Shown: positions 18,615 to 27,126 of the stretch, piece by piece | Layout: each line of letters opens with the position of its first letter | Position numbering within the stretch: the first letter of the stretch is position 1 | NCBI GenBank assembly: GCA_015061115.1 | Contig: SUXE01000003.1 | Location: 62,001-126,000 of the forward strand | Reading direction: 5' to 3' | DNA length: 64,000 nt | From: Bacteroidales bacterium | Lineage (GTDB): Bacteria; Bacteroidota; Bacteroidia; Bacteroidales; Paludibacteraceae | Notes under the pieces: generated by a model | Seen by the model: the letters and a program-made list of their open reading frames with translations, nothing else | Told to the model about the DNA's origin: nothing | Databases searched by the model: none | Program-made: the position numbers and the translations under genes

Positions 18615-18914
18615 GACTGAGAAATATTATATGTTCAAATATCTTAACACTAAATTAAAGCCAATTTTTGTAATGGCAAAAGAAAAGGATGCGAAAAAAT
18701 GTCGCGAAATGATATACAACATAAAAAGGGCCAAATAAGAAAATTTAACATAAAAAAAAGGCGAATATGTTAGTTTTATATTTCAAAAATTGTAATTTTG
18801 CATTCGTATATACGTTGGTTAACTCGTATATGTGATCACGGTTATACAAATATTAGGTTAATAAATACTAGAAATGTCAGTTGTCAAAAGATAACGGACT
18901 AAACGATTAAAAAA
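18615..18914. other. Divergent promoter region between nucleoside kinase and TPR gene
   Basis: 300 AT-rich bases between divergent genes. The only clear signal is the -7 element TAATTTTG at 18793-18800 on the plus strand. No gene or hairpin of note. Confidence 0.5.
18793..18800 (+). promoter_or_regulatory. -7 promoter element for the TPR gene
   Basis: TAATTTTG matches TAnnTTTG exactly. No good TTTG is present at -33 (GTTA at the right distance), so it is a partial match. It implies a leader of about 105 bases. Confidence 0.45.
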
Positions 18915-19571
18915 ATGAGAAAATTTTTATTTCTATTAGTGTCAACAGTTTGTTTTGCATTGACAGCACAAGCTCAGAAGAGTGTAACTGAGTATTTCAA
19001 TGAGGGTATCCAGAGATACCGTAACGCTGAGTACAAGGCTGCAATTCAGAGCTTCAACAAGGTACTTGAGCTTAACCCTAAGTTCATTGAGGCTTATGGT
19101 AACATGGGTAACGCTAAGTTCCGTTTGGGTGACTATAAGGGAGCTAAGGCTGATTACGATATCGTTCTTGAGTCTAACCCAAATGATGCTTTGACATTCT
19201 ACAACCGTGCAACTGCAAGAAAGGAGCTAGGAGATGTTAAGGGTTCTATTGACGATAACAATGCTGCAATCAAGATCAATCCTAAGTTTGCTGAGGCATA
19301 CTTCAACAGAGGTAACTCATACGCAGAGCTTGGTGATGAGAAGGCTGCAATGAAAGATTACAACAAAGCAATCGCCCTTACTCCTCAGTTCGCAAAGGCA
19401 TACTACAATCGTGGTCACCTTCGTTACAAAGGTGGTGATGTAGAGGCTGCTGCTCTTGACTGGGAACGTGCTGCTTCACTTGACTTCTACAAGGCATTCG
19501 ATTCTTTGAAGGAGTACTGTGGTATCGGAACTCAGGAAACAAACTGTGATCCAACAGTAGGTTTAAAGTAA
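18915..19571 (+). CDS. Exported TPR protein
   Basis: A 218-residue protein with signal peptide (MRKFLFLLVSTVCFALTAQA) followed by about five tetratricopeptide repeats of 34 residues. The units carry the pattern A-x3-Y-x-A-x2-[DS]-[FY]-x-x-[AV]-[IL]-x-L-x-P-x2-A-x-[AT]-[YF]-x-N-R. The repeats begin near residue 28 (YFNEGIQRYRNAEYKAAIQS) and run to about residue 180. TPR arrays are protein-binding scaffolds, so this is probably a periplasmic or outer-membrane assembly factor, but no partner is encoded nearby. Codon use is of the highly expressed type (GAG, CTT, AAC). A strong terminator follows. Confidence 0.88.
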   Translation: MRKFLFLLVSTVCFALTAQAQKSVTEYFNEGIQRYRNAEYKAAIQSFNKVLELNPKFIEAYGNMGNAKFRLGDYKGAKADYDIVLESNPNDALTFYNRATARKELGDVKGSIDDNNAAIKINPKFAEAYFNRGNSYAELGDEKAAMKDYNKAIALTPQFAKAYYNRGHLRYKGGDVEAAALDWERAASLDFYKAFDSLKEYCGIGTQETNCDPTVGLK

Positions 19572-19592
19572 GAAATTACAGAAAGGATTTAT

Positions 19593-19625
19593 AAAGAGAG
19601 CGTATCATTGATACGCTCTCTTTTT
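19593..19625 (+). terminator. Terminator after the TPR gene
   Basis: AAAGAGAGCGTATCA (19593-19607) and TGATACGCTCTCTTT (19609-19623) form a perfect 15-base-pair stem with a T run. Confidence 0.95.
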
Positions 19626-20020
19626 AATTCATAATTCATAATTCATAATTGTTGGGAAATACATCTGATGGCAATGTTCCCAATTATGCCGTTAGGCATT
19701 TAATATGTGACAGGGATTATTGAGATGCATATTTACGCCGTTAGGCGTTTAATGCGGGTGGAATATATGAGTATTATTGAAATGCACAAATACGCCGTAG
19801 GCGTTTAATATGGGTAGAATGAGCCCCTACGTGTGGATTCTCCATCCACAATTACGCATTATGAATTATGAATTACGCATTGACCGCAAGGGATCGCCCC
19901 TACGTGTGGATTCTCTCCACAATTACGCATTACGCATTATGAATTACGAATTGTTTGGACGACCACAAGGGATCGCCCCTACGTGTGGATTCTCCACCTA
20001 CAATTACGCATTATGAATTA
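19626..20020. repeat. Mosaic of tandem intergenic repeats
   Basis: The 526-base gap 19572-20097 between the TPR gene and a minus-strand gene is filled with repeats. Three imperfect copies of a unit starting [TC]GCCGTTAGGC[AG]TTTAAT lie at about 19686, 19735 and 19792 (spacings 49 and 57). Three copies of a unit starting CCCCTACGTGTGGATTCTC lie at 19824, 19897 and 19976 (spacings 73 and 79), separated by AATTACGCATTATGAATTATG words and each linked to AAGGGATCG. The region has no believable gene; a 68-codon frame at 19810-20016 is a by-product of the repeats. Confidence 0.85.
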
Positions 20021-20028
20021 TGATAAAA

Positions 20029-20050
20029 AAAGACGTGTTTCCACGTCTTT
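20029..20050 (-). terminator. Terminator downstream of the minus-strand envelope gene
   Basis: AAAGACGTG (20029-20037) pairs with CACGTCTTT (20042-20050). On the minus strand it is followed by a run of T. A second imperfect hairpin (ATTGTTCCAAA with TTTGAAACAAT, 20066-20093) lies between it and the stop codon. Confidence 0.75.
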
Positions 20051-20097
20051 CTTGTATTAAATTAAATTGTTCCAAATCAAGGTTTGAAACAATCTTT

Positions 20098-20934
20098 TTA
20101 GAATGTCAACGACAATGAGAATCCATTTGGCTTAGCATTCATCTTAAATGTCATGCTGTTGTCGTAAGAACTGATCTTATCGTCATTGTTAAGTGTCGTT
20201 TTATAATGACGTTTCAACATTTTATGACATCTTGCTTTTCCTGTTGCAAATTTCACAATACCGATAGGCAATGTGATAGAAGATGCGACACCGCATGCTA
20301 TACTTGTTACCATAAAAGGAACGTTTGGATGAAAATGTTCGCAATCATCATAATCGCAATTATAATAATGACGGTTTCCGTAGTGATCATACCAATAATC
20401 ATCATATCCATCTTCCCAATGACCGGCTGCAATGCTTGCAACACAAAGTGTCGCTGATGCAGCTGAAAGGATGGCTCCCGTCAACATAAGGTTGAAACCT
20501 TTCTTCATTCTGTCGGATTGCTCAGAAAATTCGTTGTAGTCATCGGCAAGGTAATTCATCGCTTCGTGTTCTGTAAGGAATGCTCCGTTGTATGTGCTTG
20601 CCAATCCTGATGGAGATTTTCTTTTCACTGTGACATCTTTGACTATAACTGGTTTTGATTGAGACTCAGCCTGCTGAACCTGAACCTCTGCTTCTGGTGC
20701 AAACACGTCTTTCTCTCCATTCTTATACTTGATCATGAAGATATCATCCTTGTTGAAGATATAAGATGGACCGTCAGGATTTGAGGTTTTCTTGTATTTG
20801 ACCTCATTAGGAGTAATCTCCTCTACTTTTACTTCTGTCTCTTCACCATTTCGGAAAATAACCACATCTTGCGCGTTAGCTACAATTGTGCATAGTGAAG
20901 TGGCAAAAAACAGAATTGATCTTACTATTTTCAT
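20098..20934 (-). CDS. Envelope protein with a His/Tyr/Asp-rich loop between two membrane segments
   Basis: A 278-residue protein with signal peptide ending VANAQ. Residues 22-80 carry a compact segment often seen in Bacteroidetes exported proteins (VVIFRNGEETEVKVEEITPN, then YKKTSNPDGPSYIFNKDDIF and MIKYKNGEKDVF). A middle region with E, Q and K leads into two hydrophobic helices (about residues 147-167 and 203-224). Between them lies a striking loop with HWEDGYDDYWYDHYGNRHYY and DYDDCEHFHPN, rich in His, Tyr, Asp and with two Cys residues, which could bind metal. The C-terminus has beta character. No named family; function unknown. It has its own consensus promoter. Confidence 0.75.
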   Translation of the reverse strand: MKIVRSILFFATSLCTIVANAQDVVIFRNGEETEVKVEEITPNEVKYKKTSNPDGPSYIFNKDDIFMIKYKNGEKDVFAPEAEVQVQQAESQSKPVIVKDVTVKRKSPSGLASTYNGAFLTEHEAMNYLADDYNEFSEQSDRMKKGFNLMLTGAILSAASATLCVASIAAGHWEDGYDDYWYDHYGNRHYYNCDYDDCEHFHPNVPFMVTSIACGVASSITLPIGIVKFATGKARCHKMLKRHYKTTLNNDDKISSYDNSMTFKMNAKPNGFSLSLTF

Positions 20935-20993
20935 ATTCTTTGTATTTTATTTGTTTATTTTCGCCTGTATTTCGCATAGCATTAATTCGGATG

Positions 20994-21024
20994 CAAAAAT
21001 ACACAAATGATGAAACTCATCAAA
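20994..21024 (-). promoter_or_regulatory. Consensus promoter for the envelope gene at 20098-20934
   Basis: Minus strand: TTTG (21024-21021), a 19-base gap, then TATTTTTG (21001-20994). Both elements match the Bacteroidetes consensus exactly. The transcript start would be about 53 bases before the ATG at 20934. Confidence 0.8.
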
Positions 21025-21269
21025 GTAAAGAAGAATGGTATATACATTATTTTAAATATTTATAACAGTTCAGTTGGTGGAAATGTAGACAGAATGGAGG
21101 TTATAGATTGTTTGTCATTAATAATCCTAATTTATAATATACATATGGCAAAAGAAAAATAAGGCATTGCTGACATTATTTATTTTTTTGCAAATAGCAC
21201 TAAAAAGAATAACATATAATGTCGGAATTATACAAAATTTGCGTCAAATAAGTTATAAAACATATATTT

Positions 21270-21301
21270 TTTGCATTTTCTTGACAAAATGCGTATCTTT
21301 G
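21270..21301 (+). promoter_or_regulatory. Consensus promoter for the malic enzyme gene
   Basis: TTTG at 21270-21273, a 20-base gap, then TATCTTTG at 21294-21301; both elements match consensus. It gives a leader of about 45 bases before ATG 21353 and confirms that start over the longer open frame. Confidence 0.85.
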
Positions 21302-21352
21302 CGTCATAATTGTGAATTATTGAAAATAAGAACATTTTTAGAAAATAATACA

Positions 21353-23623
21353 ATGGACAACAAAAAGTTGAGCGATGCTCTAAAGTATCACGCAGAGGGA
21401 CGTCCTGGTAAGGTTCAGGTGGTCCCAACAAAGCCAACAGCAACTCAGAGAGACCTTTCTTTGGCATATTCTCCAGGAGTTGCCGAACCATGTTTGGAAA
21501 TCCAGAAAGATGAGAACCTTGCTTACAACTACACAGCAAAGGGTAATCTTGTAGCCGTAATCTCTAACGGAACAGCAGTGCTTGGTCTTGGAGACATAGG
21601 TGCACTTGCAGGAAAACCAGTTATGGAAGGTAAGGGTTTGTTGTTCAAGATTTTCGCAGATGTTGACGTATTTGATATCGAAGTAAACGAGAAGAACATT
21701 GATAAGTTTGTTGAGACTGTAAAGGCTATCGCTCCTACATTCGGTGGTATCAACCTTGAGGACATCAAGGCTCCTGAGTGTTTCGAGATCGAGGACAGAC
21801 TAAAGGCAGAGCTTGACATTCCTTTGATGCACGACGACCAGCACGGTACAGCTATCATCTCTTCTGCTGCCCTTTTGAATGCTCTTGAGGTTGCAGGCAA
21901 GAAGATTGAGGATGCTAAGATCGTTGTAAACGGTGCAGGTGCCGCTGCTAACTCATGTACTCGTCTATATGTCGCTCTAGGTGCTCAGAAGAAGAACATC
22001 GTAATGTGCGACTCAAAGGGTGTTATCAATTCTAAGAGAACTGACCTTAACCCACGTAAGGAGGAGTTTAAGACAGATCGTGACATCAACACTCTTGCAG
22101 AGGCTGTAAAGGATGCTGACGTATTCTTGGGATTGTCTAAGGGTAACGTATTGTCTCAGGATATGGTTCGCTCAATGGCTAGCAACCCAATCGTGTTCGC
22201 TCTTGCAAACCCTAATCCAGAAATCACTTACGAGGATGCAATGGCATCTCGTCCTGATATCATCTTCGGAACAGGTCGTTCGGATTATCCTAACCAGATC
22301 AACAACGTACTTGGATTCCCTTATATCTTCCGTGGTGCTCTTGATACTCACTCAAAGGCAATCAACGAGGAGATGAAGCTTGCTGCTGTACGTGCTCTTG
22401 CAGAGTTGGCTAAGAAGCCAGTTCCAGAGATCGTTAGCAAGGCTTACGGTGGTAAGGCAATGTCTTTCGGTAAGGAATATCTTATCCCTACAGCTCTTGA
22501 TCCACGTCTACTTGAGACAGTTGCTCCAGCAGTAGCTAAGGCTGCTATTGAGAGTGGTGTCGCTCGTCATGAGATCAAAGATTGGGATCTATACCGCGAT
22601 CAGCTACGTCACCGTATGGGCTTGAACAACAAGCTTATCGACGGTCTACGTGTTCGTGCTAAGAAGGCTCCTAAGAAGGTTGTATTCTCTGAACCAAACA
22701 ATGTAAGCGTACTTTCTGCTGCAGTTGCTGCTAAGGCTGACGGAATCTGTATCCCAGTTCTAGTTGGTAACGAGACTAATATCGCTCGTATCGCTGATGA
22801 GAACAATATCAATATCTCTGGTATCGAAATCATCAACAACCGTGCTGAGAATCAGGGCTCACGTCGTGATCGCTACGCAAGATACTTGTCTGAGAAGAAC
22901 GCACGTAATGGTTACACATACGCAGAGAGTCTAGAGTTGATGTTCAACCGTAGCTACTTCGCTACAATGATGGTTGAGATGGGTGATGCAGACGCTATGG
23001 TATGCGGTGTTTACACTAAGTATACTGACGCTATCAAGCCAGCTCTTGAGATCGTAGGAACTCGTGAGGGTATCAACCACATCGCTGCTCTTAACATCGT
23101 TAACACAGCTAAGGGAACATTCTTCTTGGCAGACACATTGGTTAACAACCACCCAAGTGTTGAGACTCTTGAGGAGATCGTTAAGTTGACTAACGACAGT
23201 GTTAAGATCTTCAATGTTGATCCAGTTATCGCAATGCTTTCTTACAGCAACTTTGGCGCTGACAACACTGGCAGCCCAGTCACTGTACATAAGGCAGTTG
23301 AGAACCTACACAAGAACCACCCAGAGATCTTGGTAGACGGTGAGATGCAGGTTAACTTCGCTCTTGACAAGGATCTTCGTTCAGCTACATACCCATTCTC
23401 TAAGCTAGAGGGTAAGGATGTCAATACTTTGATCTTCCCTAACCTAAGCTCAGCTAACATCACATACAAGACTCTTCTTTCTATGGGTCTTGCTGAGAAT
23501 GTTGGTCCTGTTCAGATGGGATTGAAGAAGCCTATCTATGTATGCGAGCCTGAGGCTTCTGTACGTGACATCATGAATATCGTGACTATCGCAGTTATCG
23601 ATGCTCAGATCAACGGAAAGTAA
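21353..23623 (+). CDS. maeB: NADP-dependent malic enzyme with C-terminal phosphotransacetylase-like domain
   Basis: Oxidatively decarboxylates malate to pyruvate. I start at ATG 21353 ([20 protein letters not shown]), giving 756 residues, the usual size of the MaeB type; the upstream extension to 21167 crosses the promoter. The N-terminal malic domain has [12 protein letters not shown] and the metal-binding stretch [12 protein letters not shown]. The NAD(P)-binding domain has [11 protein letters not shown] and [10 protein letters not shown]. From about residue 430 the protein is a phosphate acetyltransferase-like domain ([19 protein letters not shown]), which in this type is regulatory (acetyl-CoA sensing) rather than clearly catalytic. 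Codon usage is that of a highly expressed gene. Confidence 0.95.
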   Translation: MDNKKLSDALKYHAEGRPGKVQVVPTKPTATQRDLSLAYSPGVAEPCLEIQKDENLAYNYTAKGNLVAVISNGTAVLGLGDIGALAGKPVMEGKGLLFKIFADVDVFDIEVNEKNIDKFVETVKAIAPTFGGINLEDIKAPECFEIEDRLKAELDIPLMHDDQHGTAIISSAALLNALEVAGKKIEDAKIVVNGAGAAANSCTRLYVALGAQKKNIVMCDSKGVINSKRTDLNPRKEEFKTDRDINTLAEAVKDADVFLGLSKGNVLSQDMVRSMASNPIVFALANPNPEITYEDAMASRPDIIFGTGRSDYPNQINNVLGFPYIFRGALDTHSKAINEEMKLAAVRALAELAKKPVPEIVSKAYGGKAMSFGKEYLIPTALDPRLLETVAPAVAKAAIESGVARHEIKDWDLYRDQLRHRMGLNNKLIDGLRVRAKKAPKKVVFSEPNNVSVLSAAVAAKADGICIPVLVGNETNIARIADENNINISGIEIINNRAENQGSRRDRYARYLSEKNARNGYTYAESLELMFNRSYFATMMVEMGDADAMVCGVYTKYTDAIKPALEIVGTREGINHIAALNIVNTAKGTFFLADTLVNNHPSVETLEEIVKLTNDSVKIFNVDPVIAMLSYSNFGADNTGSPVTVHKAVENLHKNHPEILVDGEMQVNFALDKDLRSATYPFSKLEGKDVNTLIFPNLSSANITYKTLLSMGLAENVGPVQMGLKKPIYVCEPEASVRDIMNIVTIAVIDAQINGK

Positions 23624-23654
23624 TAAAACAAGATAATTGTTAATTTTAGACACG

Positions 23655-23689
23655 AAAGAGGGCATATCAAGACGATATGCCCTCTTTTT
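23655..23689 (+). terminator. Terminator after the malic enzyme gene
   Basis: AAAGAGGGCATATC (23655-23668) and GATATGCCCTCTTT (23674-23687) make a perfect 14-base-pair stem followed by Ts. Confidence 0.93.
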
Positions 23690-23738
23690 GTTTGGAAAAA
23701 TATAGTGCGAGAAATTTTCCTCCTTAATTTAGCCTTTT

Positions 23739-24551
23739 TTATTGATATTGTCTGATCCTTACATCAATACCACTTCCTTCCAAAAGTTTCACCACTTGTT
23801 GGATATCTGTCTGTCCGTAGTGGTAAGGGAAAAGAACTTTAGGATTTATCATCTTTGCTGCTTTTGCCAATTGTTCAGGAGACATAGTGTAGGGGAGGTT
23901 GCATGGCAAAAAAGCGACGTCGACATCCTTAATGTCCTTCATCTCCTCGATATCCTCTGTGTCGCCTGCTATATAAATACGAAATCCGTCAATCGTAAGC
24001 ACATAGCCGTTGTCTCGACCCTTAGGGTGAAACTGCTGTTTGTCTGATGAGGTGTTGTAGGCAGGAACAGCGTCGACTCTCCACGTCCCAGAAAATCCTT
24101 TCCCTAGCCACAAGAGTATCACGTCGCCATTCTTCATCACGCTGCCTTTGCTACCCAATATTTCGCTGCTGCGAGGATTGGTGATAAGTGTAGTCCCTTC
24201 TTTAGTAAGTTGACGGATAGCCACAGAATCGAGATGGTCGAAATGTTCATGAGTGACGAATATATAATCAGCTTTGGGCAGGGTCGTGAAATCAGTGGCT
24301 GGTTGTACAGCGCTGGTGACTGGATCCACGTATATCCATTTCTCTTCGGTTTGCTCGATTTGCATCCTGACTGATCCATGTTTGATGCAATACATTTTTA
24401 TGGATGTACCTTCAGATGTGGTGAAACTGTCCACTGTTTCTTGATCTGTTTTTGCAACCTCGTTCTCTCCGATGTTTTTTGCAGAGTCTTGGGCATTACA
24501 GCTGACTAGAGTGCAGAGCAATGTTACGATTGAAATTGTCCTTTTTATCAT
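23739..24551 (-). CDS. MBL-fold metallo-hydrolase lipoprotein
   Basis: A 270-residue metallo-beta-lactamase-fold protein. The N-terminus MIKRTISIVTLLCTLVSC is a lipoprotein signal with lipobox LVSC, so it is anchored in the envelope. The metal-binding motif THEHFDHLD (HxHxDH type, about residue 99) is intact. Later ligands are likely the Asp in IAGDTED and the His in FPYHYGQTD. The layout is that of the UlaG-like/ComEC-like hydrolases found as single-domain enzymes. It starts 37 bases after the membrane-anchored protein at 24589-25797, so it probably belongs to that operon. Substrate unknown. Confidence 0.85.
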   Translation of the reverse strand: MIKRTISIVTLLCTLVSCNAQDSAKNIGENEVAKTDQETVDSFTTSEGTSIKMYCIKHGSVRMQIEQTEEKWIYVDPVTSAVQPATDFTTLPKADYIFVTHEHFDHLDSVAIRQLTKEGTTLITNPRSSEILGSKGSVMKNGDVILLWLGKGFSGTWRVDAVPAYNTSSDKQQFHPKGRDNGYVLTIDGFRIYIAGDTEDIEEMKDIKDVDVAFLPCNLPYTMSPEQLAKAAKMINPKVLFPYHYGQTDIQQVVKLLEGSGIDVRIRQYQ

Positions 24552-24588
24552 AGTAAAATCGTTTTATGGCAGGTTTTAAGAAGATACT

Positions 24589-25797
24589 TTATTCCATTAT
24601 CTTCTTCATCCATTTATTAGTCCACTCTGCTTCTCCTTCTTTCCAAATATGACTCCAAAAGTTTATATTGAAAAGCAGAAGTCTTAAATCTTTCTCTTTC
24701 CCGTCGTGACCAATTAATTTTAGGACTTCATTCACTTCATTGGATTCGTATAAAATGGTATCAGCTACTATCACTTCCTCTATCGCTGATGTCTCTGCCT
24801 TTTCTACTGTTTTTGACACCATTATATTTGTATTCCAATTCTTGTAGTTGCTTGACGTAAACAACGAATCAAGTTTAATGTGGTTTTTGCTATCTACATA
24901 ATGATATGAGTCAGAAAGCTGGTGAGCGGCGTTGTACACCTCCGGACACTCTTTTGCCAATCGTCTGATCTGCTCTGTGTGATTCTCCAGCCATGTCTTG
25001 ATGCACTTTTTTGCCTTGTCCTTTTTCTCAGAAAAGAGATATTCAAGTGCGTTTGTCTTTTCTGAATTTATAGCGTTGCTTACAATAGCGGCATAGTTGT
25101 TGCCTACGTTGCAATGTTCTTTTGCACAATATTGCGATAATTCACGGTAGATGCTGTTCATCAATGAATCCACGATCTCTTCTGGCTCTTCCGTCGTCAC
25201 TTTTTGTGCCAATTCAGACAGTAATTGTCCGTTTATCTCAATGTCAGTAAAGTCTCCTGGCGAGTAGTATTCTTCACCTTTTAAAATGTATTTTGAGTCG
25301 GTATAAGATGGCATTAGAGCAACGAAAGAGGCTCCCCTTGCTTGTGCTTTTTTTATGATTTGTCTGTAGACAAATTTCATATCGGGATCTACACTTATTG
25401 AAGAAGGTTTCATTATGCTGTTGATGTTGACATTGCCAGTGTCGCCATGATTATACCTCCTGTATGTTTCTAGACAAGCGGCACTCGGATGTAAAAAGCT
25501 GGGAATATAGCTGAGAGACGACGGTACATGATAGCCCTCTCTAGTCTCTTCAAATACAAGATATTTGCCCTGGCAGGAATAATATTCTTCATTGAGCAGA
25601 AAGGAGTCTTTAAAATTGAATCTAATGACATCATAATAATAAGATGATTGGTTTAAATCTAACGTGTCGATTCTTAGCCTTATATCTTTGTGTATTGCAT
25701 TTGCTCCTTTCAGCCAAGCAATCATACCCAAAGCTACTACGAAAAGGAGTGTGATGACTCCCAACAAGTAATTTGTCCTATTTATTTTGAAGTTCAT
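24589..25797 (-). CDS. Unknown membrane-anchored protein of a DUF2157-like operon
   Basis: A 402-residue protein with one N-terminal membrane segment (about residues 10-30, YLLGVITLLFVVALGMIAWL) and a long soluble, presumably extracytoplasmic part. No family recognised. There are SYT-D-x2-Y and EEYYSPGDFTDIEINGQL segments and a Glu/Lys-rich helical region around residues 200-300. The gene overlaps the upstream DUF2157-like gene by 20 bases, which implies coupled translation and a partnership with that membrane protein. By position it takes the place that GDYXXLXY/DUF4401 proteins hold in the operon at 9-12 kb, although it does not look homologous to them. Confidence 0.7.
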   Translation of the reverse strand: MNFKINRTNYLLGVITLLFVVALGMIAWLKGANAIHKDIRLRIDTLDLNQSSYYYDVIRFNFKDSFLLNEEYYSCQGKYLVFEETREGYHVPSSLSYIPSFLHPSAACLETYRRYNHGDTGNVNINSIMKPSSISVDPDMKFVYRQIIKKAQARGASFVALMPSYTDSKYILKGEEYYSPGDFTDIEINGQLLSELAQKVTTEEPEEIVDSLMNSIYRELSQYCAKEHCNVGNNYAAIVSNAINSEKTNALEYLFSEKKDKAKKCIKTWLENHTEQIRRLAKECPEVYNAAHQLSDSYHYVDSKNHIKLDSLFTSSNYKNWNTNIMVSKTVEKAETSAIEEVIVADTILYESNEVNEVLKLIGHDGKEKDLRLLLFNINFWSHIWKEGEAEWTNKWMKKIME

Positions 25798-27049
25798 GAT
25801 CTTTCTTTTTTTTGATTAGATAATAGTTTAGAGCCAATAGAATGGCTCCGCATACGAAAATGCTTACAGCAACTCCCGCCCGACCAAGGTCGTTTATATC
25901 GGATATGTTGTAGATGGCTATAATCCAGCAGAACATAGCGATATTGAAGAATATGACATTATAGGATTTTCTCCATAGGTAGGTGTGGAAAGCCAAGTGA
26001 ATGATCAATAGTAATGCATAGATATATGTTGTATGTCTCTCAAATATAGGTGTCCCTATGGCGACGACGATGGCTGCCAACAGAGAGAAATATTGTCTAA
26101 ACTCTATTTTGATGCTGTTTTTCTTTTGGATAAACCAAAGCAGAAGCAGAGGCGCGGCGAATGGAATAATAATTGCCCAACCGACTGTATCTGTAGAAGA
26201 ATAATGATTTTTCGCTACGCCAATTGTCAATGCGATAAAAGTTGCCAGGAATGATCCCAATTCCAGCCATTTGGCGTCTGTATCCAGCCACTGTTTTTCT
26301 TTGTTCCAAGTCAGGAATGAGAAAGTGTAGCATGGAGCGATGAGTGCGAGAATAAAATAAACAAGAGCACTGTTCTCAACGAAAAATATGTTTTTTATGT
26401 GAAATGAGAATGCCGTAATGACGAATGCGGATATGAAGAAACGGATATTCAAACACAAACGTTCTTTAGCCAATAGATATGTGTTGTAGAAAAACAAGAT
26501 GTCCATCATAAACACCATGCAACCAAGGGTGAAATTGACATTTTGACTATTATAGTCGAAAAGAAGTGTGATGGAGGCTATGACTATCAATATTGTTGCA
26601 GCTATTGTCGCCTTGAAAAAGATGACGATGGGGTAACTCACTAAAATGGCAAAGATGAAGAAAACAGGAGCATCAAGCTCAAGCTTGAACGTTCCATATT
26701 TCAACATGTAAAATGTAGTGAATATGGCTACACCCTGCAATATGGCTACACCTTCTGTAAAGACTTTTTTGTCGGATAGCTTTGTCTCTACAGCATAGCA
26801 TGCCAAAGACCCTACAATGATCGGAAGCAGACTGAACAGAATATGAGCGTTTGTCCCGACGTCATTCCAACAGTCGTTTATCAGGATGGCAGATCCTGTC
26901 ATGACGAATATGGCTGCGACGACGCTCAACGCATATTTGCTGGTGGATGTATTCTTAGATGAATCATAATAGTTGATGATCTCGTCAGCGGTTTGCTGCG
27001 TAATCACTTGTTTCTTTACCAGTTCATCCGTATCGATTTTTATTTTCAT
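25778..27049 (-). CDS. DUF2157-like multi-spanning membrane protein
   Basis: A 423-residue polytopic membrane protein. The first 40 residues are soluble (MKIKIDTDELVKKQVITQQTA and so on), resembling the short helical N-domain that precedes the membrane part in DUF2157 proteins. About twelve hydrophobic segments follow, beginning YALSVVAAIFVMTGSAILI-NDCWN, similar to the F-x-YNW turn in the other DUF2157 protein of this window. It heads an operon with the 402-residue membrane-anchored protein and the MBL-fold lipoprotein, and has its own promoter at 27078-27108. Function unknown. Confidence 0.75.
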   Translation of the reverse strand: MKIKIDTDELVKKQVITQQTADEIINYYDSSKNTSTSKYALSVVAAIFVMTGSAILINDCWNDVGTNAHILFSLLPIIVGSLACYAVETKLSDKKVFTEGVAILQGVAIFTTFYMLKYGTFKLELDAPVFFIFAILVSYPIVIFFKATIAATILIVIASITLLFDYNSQNVNFTLGCMVFMMDILFFYNTYLLAKERLCLNIRFFISAFVITAFSFHIKNIFFVENSALVYFILALIAPCYTFSFLTWNKEKQWLDTDAKWLELGSFLATFIALTIGVAKNHYSSTDTVGWAIIIPFAAPLLLLWFIQKKNSIKIEFRQYFSLLAAIVVAIGTPIFERHTTYIYALLLIIHLAFHTYLWRKSYNVIFFNIAMFCWIIAIYNISDINDLGRAGVAVSIFVCGAILLALNYYLIKKKKDHELQNK

Positions 27050-27077
27050 AGATGCTAATGTGTTATGTAATCTTTGG

Positions 27078-27108
27078 CAAATTTACAGTTTCTTCTCAAG
27101 TAAACAAG
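27078..27108 (-). promoter_or_regulatory. Promoter for the second DUF2157-like operon
   Basis: Minus strand: CTTG (27108-27105) in place of TTTG, 19-base gap, then TAAATTTG (27085-27078), a perfect -7 match. Confidence 0.65.
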
Positions 27109-27126
27109 AAATAAGGGAGATAAGTG

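Larger units (their letters stand above)
20935..21352. other. Divergent regulatory gap upstream of the malic enzyme gene
   Basis: 418 AT-rich bases between divergent genes, containing a consensus promoter for each side (20994-21024 minus; 21270-21301 plus). The frame of the malic enzyme stays open back to 21167, but this stretch lies upstream of and across the promoter, has no conserved features and is not coding. Confidence 0.7.

Noticed and set aside
19810-20016. 68-codon plus-strand frame in the repeat-filled gap
   Set aside because: Its product is only the translation of the intergenic repeats (repeated NYEL and LRIMN words) and has no start signal or homologue-like features.
21167-21352. 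N-terminal extension of the malic enzyme
   Set aside because: The open frame continues upstream, but it covers a consensus promoter and adds residues not found in the family; ATG 21353 is used.
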